From positions 62,001 to 126,000 of the forward strand of contig NZ_FOKM01000003.1 of the NCBI RefSeq assembly GCF_900111905.1: 64,000 nucleotides of DNA, in the 5' to 3' direction. The position numbers and the translations under genes are program-made. Source of the DNA: Rhizobium sp. NFR07. GTDB taxonomy: Bacteria > Pseudomonadota > Alphaproteobacteria > Rhizobiales > Rhizobiaceae. The notes under the pieces were generated by a model. It did not search any database, had not been told where the DNA came from, and saw only the letters and a list, made by a program, of their open reading frames with translations. Shown in pieces: positions 8,590-17,160 of this stretch (within the stretch, counting starts at the first letter, position 1; each line of letters begins with the position of its first letter).

Positions 8590-9255
8590 TCAGATGCCGC
8601 TGCCGAGGCTGAAGCAGGTCATGACCGCACCGTAGTGGACGGCGGCGGCGGCAACGACGAAGGCATGCCAGATGGCGTTCTGGAAACGCAGACGCTCCCA
8701 AACATGGAAGATGACGCCGAGCGAGTAGATCAGGCCGCCGATGACGATCAGCAGGACGGTAACCGGCGGAAGATATTGCGACACCTCGTCCATGACGATG
8801 ACGCCACTCCAGCCCATGGCGAGATAGAGAAGTATGGCGAGTTTGTCGAAGCGGCCGGGGAAAAGGCATTTCAGCGACACGCCGAAGATAGCAGTGAGCC
8901 AGATTGCCGCCAGCATGGCAGCGATCCAGGGATCGCCCGCGCCGCGCTGCAGGAAAGGCGTGTAGGTGGCGGCGATCAGGATGAAGATCGCCGAATGATC
9001 GAGCCGGCGCAGCAGCCACTTGGTGCGCGAATGGGGCCAGATATTGTAGGTGAAGGAAATCGACAGGCAGAGAACCAGGCCAAGGGCGTAAACCCAGGCC
9101 GCAGCGATCTCCCCATGGCTCGACCAGACGGTGGCGTAGAAAATGAGCGCCGTGGCACCAACCAACGCAAAGACGATGCCGATGCCGTTGACCACGCCAT
9201 CCGCAACGATCTCGTGCAGATCGTAATGCCGTCCGAAATTGAAGAGTTCGCTCAT
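8590..9255 (-). CDS. Hemolysin III family (PAQR-like) membrane protein
   Basis: 221 aa from ATG 9255 (MSELFNFGRHYDLHE). Seven membrane segments and the family signature EIVADGVVNGIG near residue 13, then LLRRLDHSAIFILIAATYTPF. At the position where the family usually has a Tyr-His (STxYH) this protein reads TYNIWP, so that His is Asn; I recall similar YN variants in alphaproteobacteria. The family is named for a Bacillus hemolysin, but most members are uncharacterised inner-membrane proteins or possible hydrolases. Confidence 0.88.
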   Translation of the reverse strand: MSELFNFGRHYDLHEIVADGVVNGIGIVFALVGATALIFYATVWSSHGEIAAAWVYALGLVLCLSISFTYNIWPHSRTKWLLRRLDHSAIFILIAATYTPFLQRGAGDPWIAAMLAAIWLTAIFGVSLKCLFPGRFDKLAILLYLAMGWSGVIVMDEVSQYLPPVTVLLIVIGGLIYSLGVIFHVWERLRFQNAIWHAFVVAAAAVHYGAVMTCFSLGSGI

Positions 9256-9338
9256 TGCCTGCAGTCTCCGTCCGCGACCAGAATGTAAGCATCCGGTCAG
9301 GAACACAAGAGACCGTGGGCACAGCCTGATTCACATTC

Positions 9339-9404
9339 GGTTGCGAAAAGTAAGATGGGCGGTTGCGAAAGGTAAGACGGGCGGTTGCGGAAGGTAAGAG
9401 GGGC
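9339..9404. repeat. Three tandem 22-bp repeats
   Basis: Three head-to-tail copies, each beginning GGTTGCG and containing GGTAAGA, at 9339-9360, 9361-9382 and 9383-9404. They differ at only a few positions. They lie between the hemolysin III and universal-stress genes, outside any coding frame I support. Function unknown; iterated regulator sites or slippage are both possible. Confidence 0.85.
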
Positions 9405-9436
9405 CGATGGCGCAGGGGAAATCGCCAGCTGGCGGA

Positions 9437-9847
9437 CTACCGGTCGATCAGCACCGAGCACTTCGCGTGGCGCACGACACGGTCGGCGGTGGCGCCGATG
9501 ACGTAGTTGGAGAAATCCGGGACATGCGATGCGACGATGATGAGATCAGCCTGCAACCGGTCTGCGGCGGCAAGGATTTCCCGCGCCGGCGCGCCCTGGC
9601 GGATCTCGATATCGGCGGCAACGCCCGTCCGTTCGCGCAGGTCGGTCAGATGCTCGTCGGCATCCTTCCTCGCCTTGACCGTCATGTCTATGGAGAGGTC
9701 CGACACGACATAAGCCGGCAGCTCCTCCACGACGTTGACGAGCAGGATCGTACCATCGGCGGCCTTCAGATCCGCCGCCTTGCGCAGCACGCGCTCGGCC
9801 TTGTCCATCTGGGTGGTGTCGACGGCGACGATGATCTTGTTATACAT
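9437..9847 (-). CDS. Universal stress protein (UspA family)
   Basis: 136 aa from ATG 9847, which follows AAGGAGGT at ideal spacing. Seen: N-terminal KIIVAVDTTQMDKAERVLRKA and C-terminal LIIVASHVPDFSNYVIGATADRVVRHAKCSVLI. The last part resembles the G-2x-G-9x-G-(S/T) ATP-binding motif, but is imperfect, with N in SNYV. A perfect FNR/FixK-type box lies about 63 nt upstream of the start, which suggests induction under low oxygen. Confidence 0.92.
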   Translation of the reverse strand: MYNKIIVAVDTTQMDKAERVLRKAADLKAADGTILLVNVVEELPAYVVSDLSIDMTVKARKDADEHLTDLRERTGVAADIEIRQGAPAREILAAADRLQADLIIVASHVPDFSNYVIGATADRVVRHAKCSVLIDR

Positions 9848-9909
9848 GCTGCAACCTCCTTGAATGCTTTCACCCTCGGGCACTGTCGGCCCAACCTACA
9901 CCCGGTGCG

Positions 9910-9923
9910 TTGATTCGCATCAA
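9910..9923. promoter_or_regulatory. FNR/FixK-type anaerobox upstream of usp gene
   Basis: TTGAT-TCGC-ATCAA is an exact match to the FNR/FixK/FnrN consensus TTGAT-N4-ATCAA. It is centred about 70 nt before the usp ATG, consistent with an activator site. The divergent VOC gene starts 107 bp to the right and could share it. Confidence 0.75.
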
Positions 9924-10030
9924 GGATGATTGTCAACGTTTGCGAAACGAAGCTTCTCGGATTTCTCATCTTTCGTGAACGATGGTCTTGCGTGATATTG
10001 AGCCCCAACGCGGCTTTAGCCGCCCCGGAG

Positions 10031-10900
10031 ATGACCATGACGAAATCTGAAGCAGCTTTTGCCCTGACGCGTCCGGCCCATGTGGACCGCGCTCATCTGG
10101 TCGTGACCGACCTTGATGCGACCTCGAAATTCTATGAGGACATCATCGGTCTTTCCGTGATGGAAAAGAGCGCCAGTGGGATGCTGCTCGGTGCCCACGG
10201 CCTGCCGCTGCTGCAGCTGACGACAGACAAGGGCGTGACACGGGCGCCGCGCCAGGCGGCCGGCCTGTTCCACACCGCCTTCCTGATGCCGAACCGCCAG
10301 GAGCTGGCGCACTGGCTTTCCCATGCGGCCCATCGCGGCGTGCAGCTGGACGGCGCATCGGACCACCTGGTTTCGGAAGCGCTCTACCTGTCCGACCCGG
10401 AAGGCAACGGCATCGAGATCTATCGCGACCGCACGCCGGAGGAATGGACCTATTTCCCCGACGGAACGGTGCAGATGGCGACCGAACGACTGAACCTGCA
10501 GGCACTTTACGATTCCGCGCCGCAAGGCGACTGGGCCGGCATGGCACCGGGCGCTTCGGTCGGCCATATCCATCTGCAGGTCGGCGACATTCCTCAGGCG
10601 GATGCCTTCTATCAGGACGTATTGGGGCTGAAGGTCATGGCGCGTTATCCGGGCGCGAGCTTCTTTGCCACCGGCGGCTATCATCACCATATCGCCGCCA
10701 ATATCTGGAACAGCCGCGGCGCGACGGCCCGGCAGGACAAGATGACGGGTCTTTCGGATTACACCGTGCGCTTTAATGACCCGGCCGCGCTGCAGAAGGC
10801 GCTTTCCGCGCTAGAGACCCAGGAAATCGCAACGACGAAAACGTCCGAAGGGCACAAGTTGAAGGACCCGTGGGGTATCGGCCTGACGCTTGCAGCCTGA
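10031..10900 (+). CDS. VOC superfamily protein, extradiol ring-cleavage dioxygenase-like (CatE-like)
   Basis: 289 aa from ATG 10031. It contains two glyoxalase/extradiol modules: residues about 15-135 (RAHLVVTDLDATSKFYEDIIGL to LYLSDPEGNGIEIY) and about 175-285 (VGHIHLQVGDIPQADAFYQDVLGL to YHHHIAANIW). Candidate metal ligands are H of GHIHL, H of GGYHHHIAANIW and a late Glu/Asp. Length and repeats match Bacillus CatE/YfiE-type catechol 2,3-dioxygenase-like proteins. No aromatic-degradation neighbours, so the substrate is open. Confidence 0.82.
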   Translation: MTMTKSEAAFALTRPAHVDRAHLVVTDLDATSKFYEDIIGLSVMEKSASGMLLGAHGLPLLQLTTDKGVTRAPRQAAGLFHTAFLMPNRQELAHWLSHAAHRGVQLDGASDHLVSEALYLSDPEGNGIEIYRDRTPEEWTYFPDGTVQMATERLNLQALYDSAPQGDWAGMAPGASVGHIHLQVGDIPQADAFYQDVLGLKVMARYPGASFFATGGYHHHIAANIWNSRGATARQDKMTGLSDYTVRFNDPAALQKALSALETQEIATTKTSEGHKLKDPWGIGLTLAA

Positions 10901-10927
10901 TTTCTTCCCCAAAAGCCAATAACCACT

Positions 10928-10957
10928 CGGCGTTCCGGAACCGGAGCGCCGTTTTTG
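10928..10957 (+). terminator. Intrinsic terminator after the VOC gene
   Basis: A stem of GGCG and CCGG blocks around a 2-nt loop (10929-10950) is followed by GTTTTTG, 28 nt after the stop codon. Confidence 0.8.
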
Positions 10958-11070
10958 CGTTCTGGGGCTGGTAATTGGGGTTTTCAGGGACAGTCATGAC
11001 GATCATGGGCGCGCGCGGCAGCAAGCCAAAGAAGCACAGCGTGGATTTTGGTCCGCATCGCAGGGAGTCG

Positions 11071-12159
11071 ATGACCGTGATCGAGAACAGCGGGGCTGAT
11101 CCCGACGCTCCCCTGGTACTCGGCCGCGATGCGCTTGAAGTGGCGATGGCCTGGGCGGTGATCGGCATATTCCTGATCATCTTCTTCGCCATCGTACATT
11201 ACATGGCACTGATCCTCATTCCGGTGACGCTGGCCGTCGTGGTCGGGCTGATCCTCGGCCTTGTCGCGGACAAGCTGGGGCGGGCCGGCGTACCGCGCTT
11301 CGGCATTGCCCTCATCCTCTCGTCCCTCGTCTTCCTCGTCCTGTTCCTGATTGCCAATGCGCTGGCAGAGCCGGTCGCGACGCTGGTCAACGAAGGACCG
11401 AATTTCGTCGAGCGCTCCTACGACCGTCTGATGCCCTTCCTTGAACGGCAGCAATGGCTGAACATCTCGCCGGCGACATTCGAGACCGGGCCGATGTCGA
11501 TGGACAAGCTGCTCGAAAATTCCACCAATATTCTGGGTGTCGTGACCGCAAGCCTGACGCCGGCAATCGTGCAGGGCATGATCTTCTTTGCGGCGCTCCT
11601 GCTGTTTCTCTATGGACGCGTCAGGCTGCGCAAGACGGTGATCATGGCATTTCCGCGCCGGCGCCAGCGGCTGATCACGATCCGCGTGCTGAACTCGATC
11701 GACCAGGTGCTCGGTTATTACTTTGCCACCGCCAGCGTAGTCTATTTCTGCCTCGGCATCGTCATGGCGCTGATCGCCTATCTCTGCGGCCTGAGCATGC
11801 CGGTACTGTGGGGCATGTTCGCATTCCTCTCGAGCTTCATTCCCTTCCTCGGCATCACCCTGATGACGATCTCGGTGGCGATCGCCGGCATCATCACCCA
11901 TGACGGCATCATCATGGCGCTGCTGCCGGCCTTCCTGTTCTTCTCTGTGCACCTGGTCATGGAAAACCTGATCTTCCCTGCGGTGATGGGACGCCAGTGG
12001 GAAATCAACCCGTTCGTCGTGTTCATCGCCATCCTGTTCTGGACATGGATGTGGGGTGCAGTCGGCGCCATGCTTGCGCTTCCGCTGTCGCTGATCATGA
12101 TGACGGTGCTGGCCGAACTGTTTCCCGAGCGGAAAGCCGTGCCGAATCTGCCGGGCTGA
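11071..12159 (+). CDS. AI-2E family transporter
   Basis: 362 aa from ATG 11071 (AGGGAG 9 nt upstream); an in-frame ATG at 10996 is an alternative and would add 25 residues. About seven to eight membrane segments, including IGIFLIIFFAIVHYMALILIPVTLAVVVG and the family block FLGITLMTISVAIAGII, NPFVVFIAILFWTWMWGAVGAMLALPL and a C-terminal LFPER. The family (PF01594) includes E. coli TqsA, linked to autoinducer-2 export, and Na+/H+ antiporters. It is followed after 53 bp by the FAD gene, probably in one operon. Confidence 0.87.
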   Translation: MTVIENSGADPDAPLVLGRDALEVAMAWAVIGIFLIIFFAIVHYMALILIPVTLAVVVGLILGLVADKLGRAGVPRFGIALILSSLVFLVLFLIANALAEPVATLVNEGPNFVERSYDRLMPFLERQQWLNISPATFETGPMSMDKLLENSTNILGVVTASLTPAIVQGMIFFAALLLFLYGRVRLRKTVIMAFPRRRQRLITIRVLNSIDQVLGYYFATASVVYFCLGIVMALIAYLCGLSMPVLWGMFAFLSSFIPFLGITLMTISVAIAGIITHDGIIMALLPAFLFFSVHLVMENLIFPAVMGRQWEINPFVVFIAILFWTWMWGAVGAMLALPLSLIMMTVLAELFPERKAVPNLPG

Positions 12160-12212
12160 CGGAGCGGAACCCCAATCGAAATCGCACCCGCTGCACAGCC
12201 AAGGTAATCCCG

Positions 12213-13490
12213 TTGGATTCTTCAGATCTCGACTTCCAGGACACCAACCATGACGACCTGTCGACCGGGCTTTCCCCATGGGGCAGCCAGCAGGGCCTGT
12301 CGGTGGCGGCTCCCGAACGGGATCGGCTGAAGGAGAGCATCAAGACCGATATCGCCATTGTCGGTGCAGGCATTACCGGCGCGTTGGCAGCCGAACACCT
12401 GACGAGCCTTGGGCACAAGGTGATCGTTCTCGATCGCGAACAGCCGGGATTGGGCAGCACGCGGGCGAGTACCGCCATGCTGCAATGGGAGACGGATAGC
12501 TCGCTCGTCGAACTGACCGGCCTTTATGGCTTCGAGACGGCTGCCGACGTCTATCGGCGCAGCCGCGCGGCGGTGGCCGGGCTGATGGAACTGGTTGCTA
12601 CCCATCAGATCCCCTGCGCCTTCCACCCTCGCCCCACCCTGTACCTCGCCGCCGGGCAGGTCGGGGAAAAGGAGCTTCGAGAAGAACTGGCGCTGCGCCA
12701 AAGGGCGGGACTGCCGGGCGACCTTCTAACCTACGGCGCCCTGCTTGGGGATTTCGGTTTCGACCGCGAGGCGGCAATCCTGTCGCCCGAATCGGCCGAG
12801 GCCGATCCGCTGCTGCTCGCCTGGTCGCTGCTGCGGATCGCGGCCGGGCGCGGCGCCCGGATCATCGATGCAGACGCGCTGCATTTCCACGACGAAGGCC
12901 AGGGTGTGGTCATAGAGACTTCCGGTCCACATGTCATCGAAGCCGCTCATGTCGTGCTTGCGACGGGATATGTGATGCCGCATTTCGTCATGCCGGCGTG
13001 CCACACGATCTCATCGAGCTTTGCCCTGTCGACGGTGCCGCAGCGACCGGACCAGCTATGGCCACAGCGCGCGCTGACATGGGAAGCGGCCGAGCCCTAT
13101 CTCTACATGCGGATGACGGCGGACAACCGCATCATTATCGGTGGAGAGGACGAGGAGATCGCCGATCCCGAGATGCGCGACGCGATGCTTTGGGACAAGA
13201 CGATGCGGCTGAAGGAGAAGCTCCTGCAGCTGTGGCCGAAGGCAAACGCGACGATCTCGCATGCCTGGTGCGGGGCCTTCGGTGAAACGTCGGACGGGCT
13301 GCCGCTGATCGGGGCCGTACCCGGCGCGAAGCGCCTCTTTGCCGCCTATGGCTATGGCGGCAACGGGATCACCTTTTCCTATCTCGCCTCGCGCATGATC
13401 GCGGCCATGATATCGGGTGACAGGAGGGAATGGTTCGATAATTTCGCCCTGGATCGCGACCCGCGGAAATCAACCCAGGGTCAATCGTAG
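12213..13490 (+). CDS. FAD-dependent oxidoreductase (DAO/DadA-like)
   Basis: 425 aa if started at TTG 12213, which has AAGGT 7 nt upstream; no ATG fits before the FAD motif. Seen: dinucleotide-binding IAIVGAGITGALAAEHL, then VIVLDRE and GSTRASTAMLQWE, and a C-terminal GLPLIGAVPG...YGYGGNGITFSYL. Together these are typical of glycine/D-amino-acid oxidase-like flavoproteins. Many relatives carry a C-terminal Rieske domain; this one does not. Its end overlaps the convergent DUF930 gene by 10 bp. Confidence 0.82.
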   Translation: MDSSDLDFQDTNHDDLSTGLSPWGSQQGLSVAAPERDRLKESIKTDIAIVGAGITGALAAEHLTSLGHKVIVLDREQPGLGSTRASTAMLQWETDSSLVELTGLYGFETAADVYRRSRAAVAGLMELVATHQIPCAFHPRPTLYLAAGQVGEKELREELALRQRAGLPGDLLTYGALLGDFGFDREAAILSPESAEADPLLLAWSLLRIAAGRGARIIDADALHFHDEGQGVVIETSGPHVIEAAHVVLATGYVMPHFVMPACHTISSSFALSTVPQRPDQLWPQRALTWEAAEPYLYMRMTADNRIIIGGEDEEIADPEMRDAMLWDKTMRLKEKLLQLWPKANATISHAWCGAFGETSDGLPLIGAVPGAKRLFAAYGYGGNGITFSYLASRMIAAMISGDRREWFDNFALDRDPRKSTQGQS

Positions 13491-13873
13491 AGATAATACT
13501 TGGTCCATTCGTCGCGCGAGACCTTGGTGCCGATCTTATAGTCGAAGGACACGACCTTAAGCCCCTTGTCGGCGGTCTCGCATCTGAACTTCAGCCGATA
13601 CCAATCCCCGCCGCTGCGGAAGGCGGCACCCGGTGCCTTGAGCTTGTTGCCGTTCTCGACAGGATCGGAAAACGTGTAGGCGATCACCTTGTCCGGCCGG
13701 AATTCACCCTTGGCGCGAATGCGATCCATCGCTTCCATGTCGCAGCGCTGCTCGCGCCGTTCATCCGGCGCCAGGGCATTCAGCTGCCGGATGACGCGCG
13801 CATCCAGAGAGTGGCTTGCAGAGGCGGAAAGCAGAATGACGGCCACCACCGACAGCGATCTCTTCATAATCAT
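13481..13873 (-). CDS. Secreted DUF930 family protein
   Basis: About 130 aa with an N-terminal signal peptide (RSLSVVAVILLSASASHS, cleavage probably near SHSLDA). The mature part reads DARVIRQLNALAPDERREQRCDMEAMDRI and ends GTKVSRDEWTKYYLYD, which I recognise as the DUF930 pattern common in Rhizobiales. Two Cys residues (QRCDM, KFRCET) could form a disulfide. Start uncertain: GTG 13879, ATG 13873 or ATG 13867. Function unknown. Confidence 0.8.
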   Translation of the reverse strand: MIMKRSLSVVAVILLSASASHSLDARVIRQLNALAPDERREQRCDMEAMDRIRAKGEFRPDKVIAYTFSDPVENGNKLKAPGAAFRSGGDWYRLKFRCETADKGLKVVSFDYKIGTKVSRDEWTKYYLYD

Positions 13874-13989
13874 TTTCACCCATACTGACTCGTAACGGCG
13901 CGGAAGCTAGGAGATGCAGCCGCAATTGACCACCTATCCAGGCGTGCAATACGGTGATGTGAACAGAGAGGTGTTCGACAGGGGTATCG

Positions 13990-14220
13990 ATGACGGAAGA
14001 GGTGCTTTCAGACGCCAGAAAAGAACAGATCAAACTGCGAGCAATATTCCTCAACAATATCGGGATCGGGGTTATGCTGATCGGCGTGTTCACGCCGATC
14101 GTGCGCGCAATGTACGAACCTGCAGCCATATCCGGCGACCTCGCGCTTGTCGGCGCGACGATGGCAATTTTGCTTTTCGGTCGGCGTAGCATTACATTTG
14201 GGAGGCGGTTTCATCCTTAG
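13990..14220 (+). CDS. Small membrane protein, unknown function
   Basis: 76 aa with a charged N terminus (TEEVLSDARKEQIKLRA) and two hydrophobic segments (NNIGIGVMLIGVFTPIV and ALVGATMAILLFG). AGGGG precedes ATG 13990. The stop at 14220 is followed after 12 bp by a second, 41-aa membrane protein, suggesting an operon. I do not recognise the family. Confidence 0.65.
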   Translation: MTEEVLSDARKEQIKLRAIFLNNIGIGVMLIGVFTPIVRAMYEPAAISGDLALVGATMAILLFGRRSITFGRRFHP

Positions 14221-14232
14221 GGAGCTCAACAA

Positions 14233-14358
14233 ATGACAGTGGAGCAACTGATCCTTATCCTGATGCCGTTTGCAGGTCTATCTATCGTGGTGGCATTCAT
14301 TTTCTGGCAGAACCACCGCGAAGGCGTTGCCTACAAGGCTCAGGCAAAGAAGAAGTAA
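14233..14358 (+). CDS. 41-aa single-pass membrane protein
   Basis: Read directly from the sequence: ATG 14233 to TAA 14356-14358. It has one strong transmembrane segment (LILILMPFAGLSIVVAFIFW) and a basic tail ending AQAKKK. AGGGAG lies about 9 nt upstream and overlaps the end of the 76-aa gene. The design is that of small subunits or regulators of membrane complexes, but no family is recognised. Confidence 0.65.
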   Translation: MTVEQLILILMPFAGLSIVVAFIFWQNHREGVAYKAQAKKK

Positions 14359-14437
14359 CTCGTCGGCTTCGCGGCTTGCCTCCGCTCGCCCCGCAACCTA
14401 TCTCTGGCACTCCTTCCTTTCATACCGGAGTGCTTCC

Positions 14438-16546
14438 TTGGCCCCCTCCTCCAAAACGCCTTTCGCTAATCTTCCAGCCGCCCCGATCGCGCCCAAGAAG
14501 CCGGTTTCCGACACCCGTCACGGCATCACCCGCACCGATGATTATGCCTGGCTGCGCGACGACAACTGGCAGGCGATGTTCAAGGATCCATCGATCCTGG
14601 ATCCGGAAATCCGCAAGCATCTGGAAGCCGAGAACAGCTACATGGAGGCCGCACTCGGCGACACGGCCGACCTGCAGAAGGCGCTGTTTGCCGAGATGCG
14701 CGGCCGCATCAAGGAGGATGATTCATCGGTTCCGGTGAAGGACGGTCCGTTCGCCTACGGCTCGCTGTTCGTCACCGGCGGCGAGCAGCCGCATTATTTC
14801 CGCACGCCGCGCGACGGTGGCGACAAGCAGACGCTCCTGAACGGCGACAAGGAAGCGGCGGGCAAGGATTATTTCCGTCTCGCCGGCATCGACCACACGA
14901 CCGACCATTCGCGCGGCATCTGGGGTTACGACGACAAAGGGTCGGAATATTTTACCCTGCGCATCCGCGATCTCGCGACCGGCGAGGACCTCGCAGACGT
15001 GATCGAGAACACGGCCGGTGGCGGCGTCTGGGCGCCGGACGGCAAGAGCTTCTTCTATACGTTGCAGGACGAGAACCATCGGCCGTCCAAGGTCTTCCAT
15101 CACATCGTCGGCCAGCCACAGTCTTCCGACCGGCTGGTGTTCGAAGAGAAGGATCCGGGCTTCTTCATGGGCGTCGGTGGCTCGCTGCTCGACGATTTCA
15201 TCTATATCGATATCCACGATCACGAGACCTCGGAATACCGCCTGATCCCGACCTCCGACCTGATGGCCGAGCCGAAGCTGGTGGCGGAGCGCGAGGAAGG
15301 CATCGAATATTCGATGACGGAAGGCGGTGAGGTCTTCTACATCCTCACCAACGACGGCGATGCGAAGGACTTCAAGATCGTCGAAGCGCCCGCATCCGCT
15401 CCGGGCAAGGAAAACTGGAAGGAAGTCGTGCCGCACGAGCCGGGCCGGTTGATCATTTCTCACATGGCCTATGCCCGCCACCTCATCTGGCTGCAGCGCA
15501 AGGACGGGTTGCCGCAAATCGTCATCCGCGACCGGACGAGCGGCGAGGAACATGCGATCGCCTTCGACGAGGAAGCCTATTCGCTCGGTCTCTCCGGCGC
15601 CGCCGAATACGAAACGAACACGATCCGCTTCTCCTATTCGTCGATGACGACGCCGACGCAGTTGTTCGACTACGACATGGTCACCCGTGAGCGCGTTCTC
15701 CTGAAGACCCAGGAAGTGCCCTCGGGCCACAATCCGGATGATTACGTCACCCGTCGCGTCATGGCGCCGGCGCATGATGGCGAGCTGGTGCCTGTGTCGC
15801 TGCTCTATCGCAAGGATACGCCGCTCGACGGCTCGTCACCCTGCCTGCTCTATGGCTATGGCGCCTATGGCATGACCATTCCAGCCTCGTTCTCCACCAA
15901 TGCGCTGTCGCTCGCCGACCGCGGCATCGTCTATGCCATAGCCCATATCCGCGGCGGCAAGGACAAGGGCTTTGCCTGGTACGAAAACGGCAAGATGGAA
16001 TTCAAGCAGAACACGTTCAAGGATTTCATTTCCGCCGCCGACCACCTGGTTTCGACCGGCTTCACGGCCTACGACCGGATCATCGCGGAGGGCGGATCCG
16101 CCGGCGGCATGCTGATGGGGGCGGTTGCCAACATGGCGCCGGAAAAGTTCGCCGGCATCATCGCCGCCGTGCCTTTCGTCGACGTCTTGAACACGATGCT
16201 CGACGACACGCTGCCGCTCACCCCGCCGGAATGGCCGGAATGGGGCAACCCGATCGAGTCGGAAGAGGAATATCGCTGGATCGCGGCCTATAGCCCCTAC
16301 GACAACGTCACCGGTCGCGCCTACCCGCCGATCCTCGCCATTTCCGGCCTCACAGACCCGCGCGTCACCTATTGGGAACCGACCAAGTGGGTGGCCAAAC
16401 TGCGCGAGATGACGACCGGCACGGCACCGATCCTGCTCAAGACCAACATGGCCGCCGGCCATGGCGGCAAGTCGGGCCGCTTCCAGCGGCTGGAGGAGAT
16501 CGCCTTCGAATATGCCTTTGCCATCAAGGTAGCAGGCAAGATGTAA
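14438..16546 (+). CDS. ptrB: Oligopeptidase B (S9A prolyl-oligopeptidase family)
   Basis: 702 aa from TTG 14438 (GGAG 7 nt upstream); the open frame extends upstream but without coding character and would overlap the small membrane gene. N-terminal beta-propeller domain, with RTDDYAWLRDDNW and YAWY-like segments, then a C-terminal hydrolase domain. Catalytic Ser554 is in GGSAGG, the Asp in GLTDPRVTYWEPTKW and the His in AAGHGGKSGR. The enzyme cleaves short peptides after basic residues, in the cytoplasm. Its length matches E. coli PtrB plus about 16 residues. Confidence 0.95.
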   Translation: MAPSSKTPFANLPAAPIAPKKPVSDTRHGITRTDDYAWLRDDNWQAMFKDPSILDPEIRKHLEAENSYMEAALGDTADLQKALFAEMRGRIKEDDSSVPVKDGPFAYGSLFVTGGEQPHYFRTPRDGGDKQTLLNGDKEAAGKDYFRLAGIDHTTDHSRGIWGYDDKGSEYFTLRIRDLATGEDLADVIENTAGGGVWAPDGKSFFYTLQDENHRPSKVFHHIVGQPQSSDRLVFEEKDPGFFMGVGGSLLDDFIYIDIHDHETSEYRLIPTSDLMAEPKLVAEREEGIEYSMTEGGEVFYILTNDGDAKDFKIVEAPASAPGKENWKEVVPHEPGRLIISHMAYARHLIWLQRKDGLPQIVIRDRTSGEEHAIAFDEEAYSLGLSGAAEYETNTIRFSYSSMTTPTQLFDYDMVTRERVLLKTQEVPSGHNPDDYVTRRVMAPAHDGELVPVSLLYRKDTPLDGSSPCLLYGYGAYGMTIPASFSTNALSLADRGIVYAIAHIRGGKDKGFAWYENGKMEFKQNTFKDFISAADHLVSTGFTAYDRIIAEGGSAGGMLMGAVANMAPEKFAGIIAAVPFVDVLNTMLDDTLPLTPPEWPEWGNPIESEEEYRWIAAYSPYDNVTGRAYPPILAISGLTDPRVTYWEPTKWVAKLREMTTGTAPILLKTNMAAGHGGKSGRFQRLEEIAFEYAFAIKVAGKM

Positions 16547-16553
16547 TCTAGCA

Positions 16554-16585
16554 GACGCGGGCATCGGTTGATGCCCGCGTTTCGC
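16554..16585 (+). terminator. Intrinsic terminator after oligopeptidase B
   Basis: Arms ACGCGGGCATC and GATGCCCGCGT around a GGTT loop are followed by TTCGCTTTCC, 8 nt after the ptrB stop. Confidence 0.78.
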
Positions 16586-16789
16586 TTTCCTACGGCATCC
16601 TGCCTCGCGTCCGATATGGACGCGCCCAAGAAGATGGGTGGACGCCGTTTCGCACCGACATTTCAGCGAGATATCTGCACATACGCCCCAGGGTAGCGAA
16701 GCAGCGCCGCCAGCACGCGCCGATTCGTTTGTCAATGATCCAGACAGGGCCACAGATTCACAACACAAGTCTCGCGCAAGTTTCCGGCG

Positions 16790-16805
16790 TTAACCATTCG
16801 TTAAC
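16790..16805 (+). promoter_or_regulatory. CtrA-type box
   Basis: TTAA-CCATTCG-TTAAC matches the full CtrA consensus TTAA-N7-TTAAC. It lies 25 nt upstream of the 87-aa gene. CtrA is the master cell-cycle regulator in alphaproteobacteria; binding here is inferred only. Confidence 0.65.
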
Positions 16806-16829
16806 CAAACTGGACGTGGGCGAAATGCC

Positions 16830-17093
16830 ATGAAGATCGACAGCGGCCTTAGCGGCTATCATTACCCAAACCGCACCGTCGAGGTGGAGCGCAAGCAGGA
16901 AGACGCAGCACCGCGCGAGACAACCTCGACCGCCCGCTTTCCCGGCGCATTGACGGGAAGCAGCACGCTTCTTTCAAGTTCGCTTGCCAGCGCATTATGG
17001 GCAGTCGAAGTCGGCGACATGGATGCCGCGCCGACCCAGCCGGCGCCCGTCGCACAGGACTGGGTGCGCGACGTATTCCAAGAATTCAACTGA
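16830..17093 (+). CDS. Hypothetical 87-aa protein downstream of a CtrA box
   Basis: 87 aa, no signal peptide and no strong membrane segment. Charged N-terminal half (RTVEVERKQEDAAPRETTS), a central Ser/Leu stretch (GSSTLLSSSLASALWAVEVG) and an acidic/aromatic tail (QDWVRDVFQEFN). I recognise no family. Support for it being real: an isolated gene with its own CtrA-like box just upstream and a strong terminator just downstream. Confidence 0.65.
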   Translation: MKIDSGLSGYHYPNRTVEVERKQEDAAPRETTSTARFPGALTGSSTLLSSSLASALWAVEVGDMDAAPTQPAPVAQDWVRDVFQEFN

Positions 17094-17130
17094 GCGCTTA
17101 AGCGCTATTTCATTCGCAGTCTGATGAACC

Positions 17131-17158
17131 GGCCACGCATTTTCGCGTGGCCTTTTTC
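17131..17158 (+). terminator. Strong intrinsic terminator
   Basis: GGCCACGC-ATTTT-CGCGTGGCC followed by TTTTTC, 38 nt after the 87-aa gene and just before the end of the convergent dmeF. Confidence 0.85.
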
Positions 17159-17160
17159 GT

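Noticed and set aside
9339..9404. Possible CRISPR array
   Set aside because: The 22-bp units are directly adjacent with no spacers, and no cas genes are present.
10984..12279. 431-codon minus-strand open frame rich in His, Asp and Gln
   Set aside because: Opposite a clear AI-2E transporter; composition is that of a reverse-complemented membrane protein.
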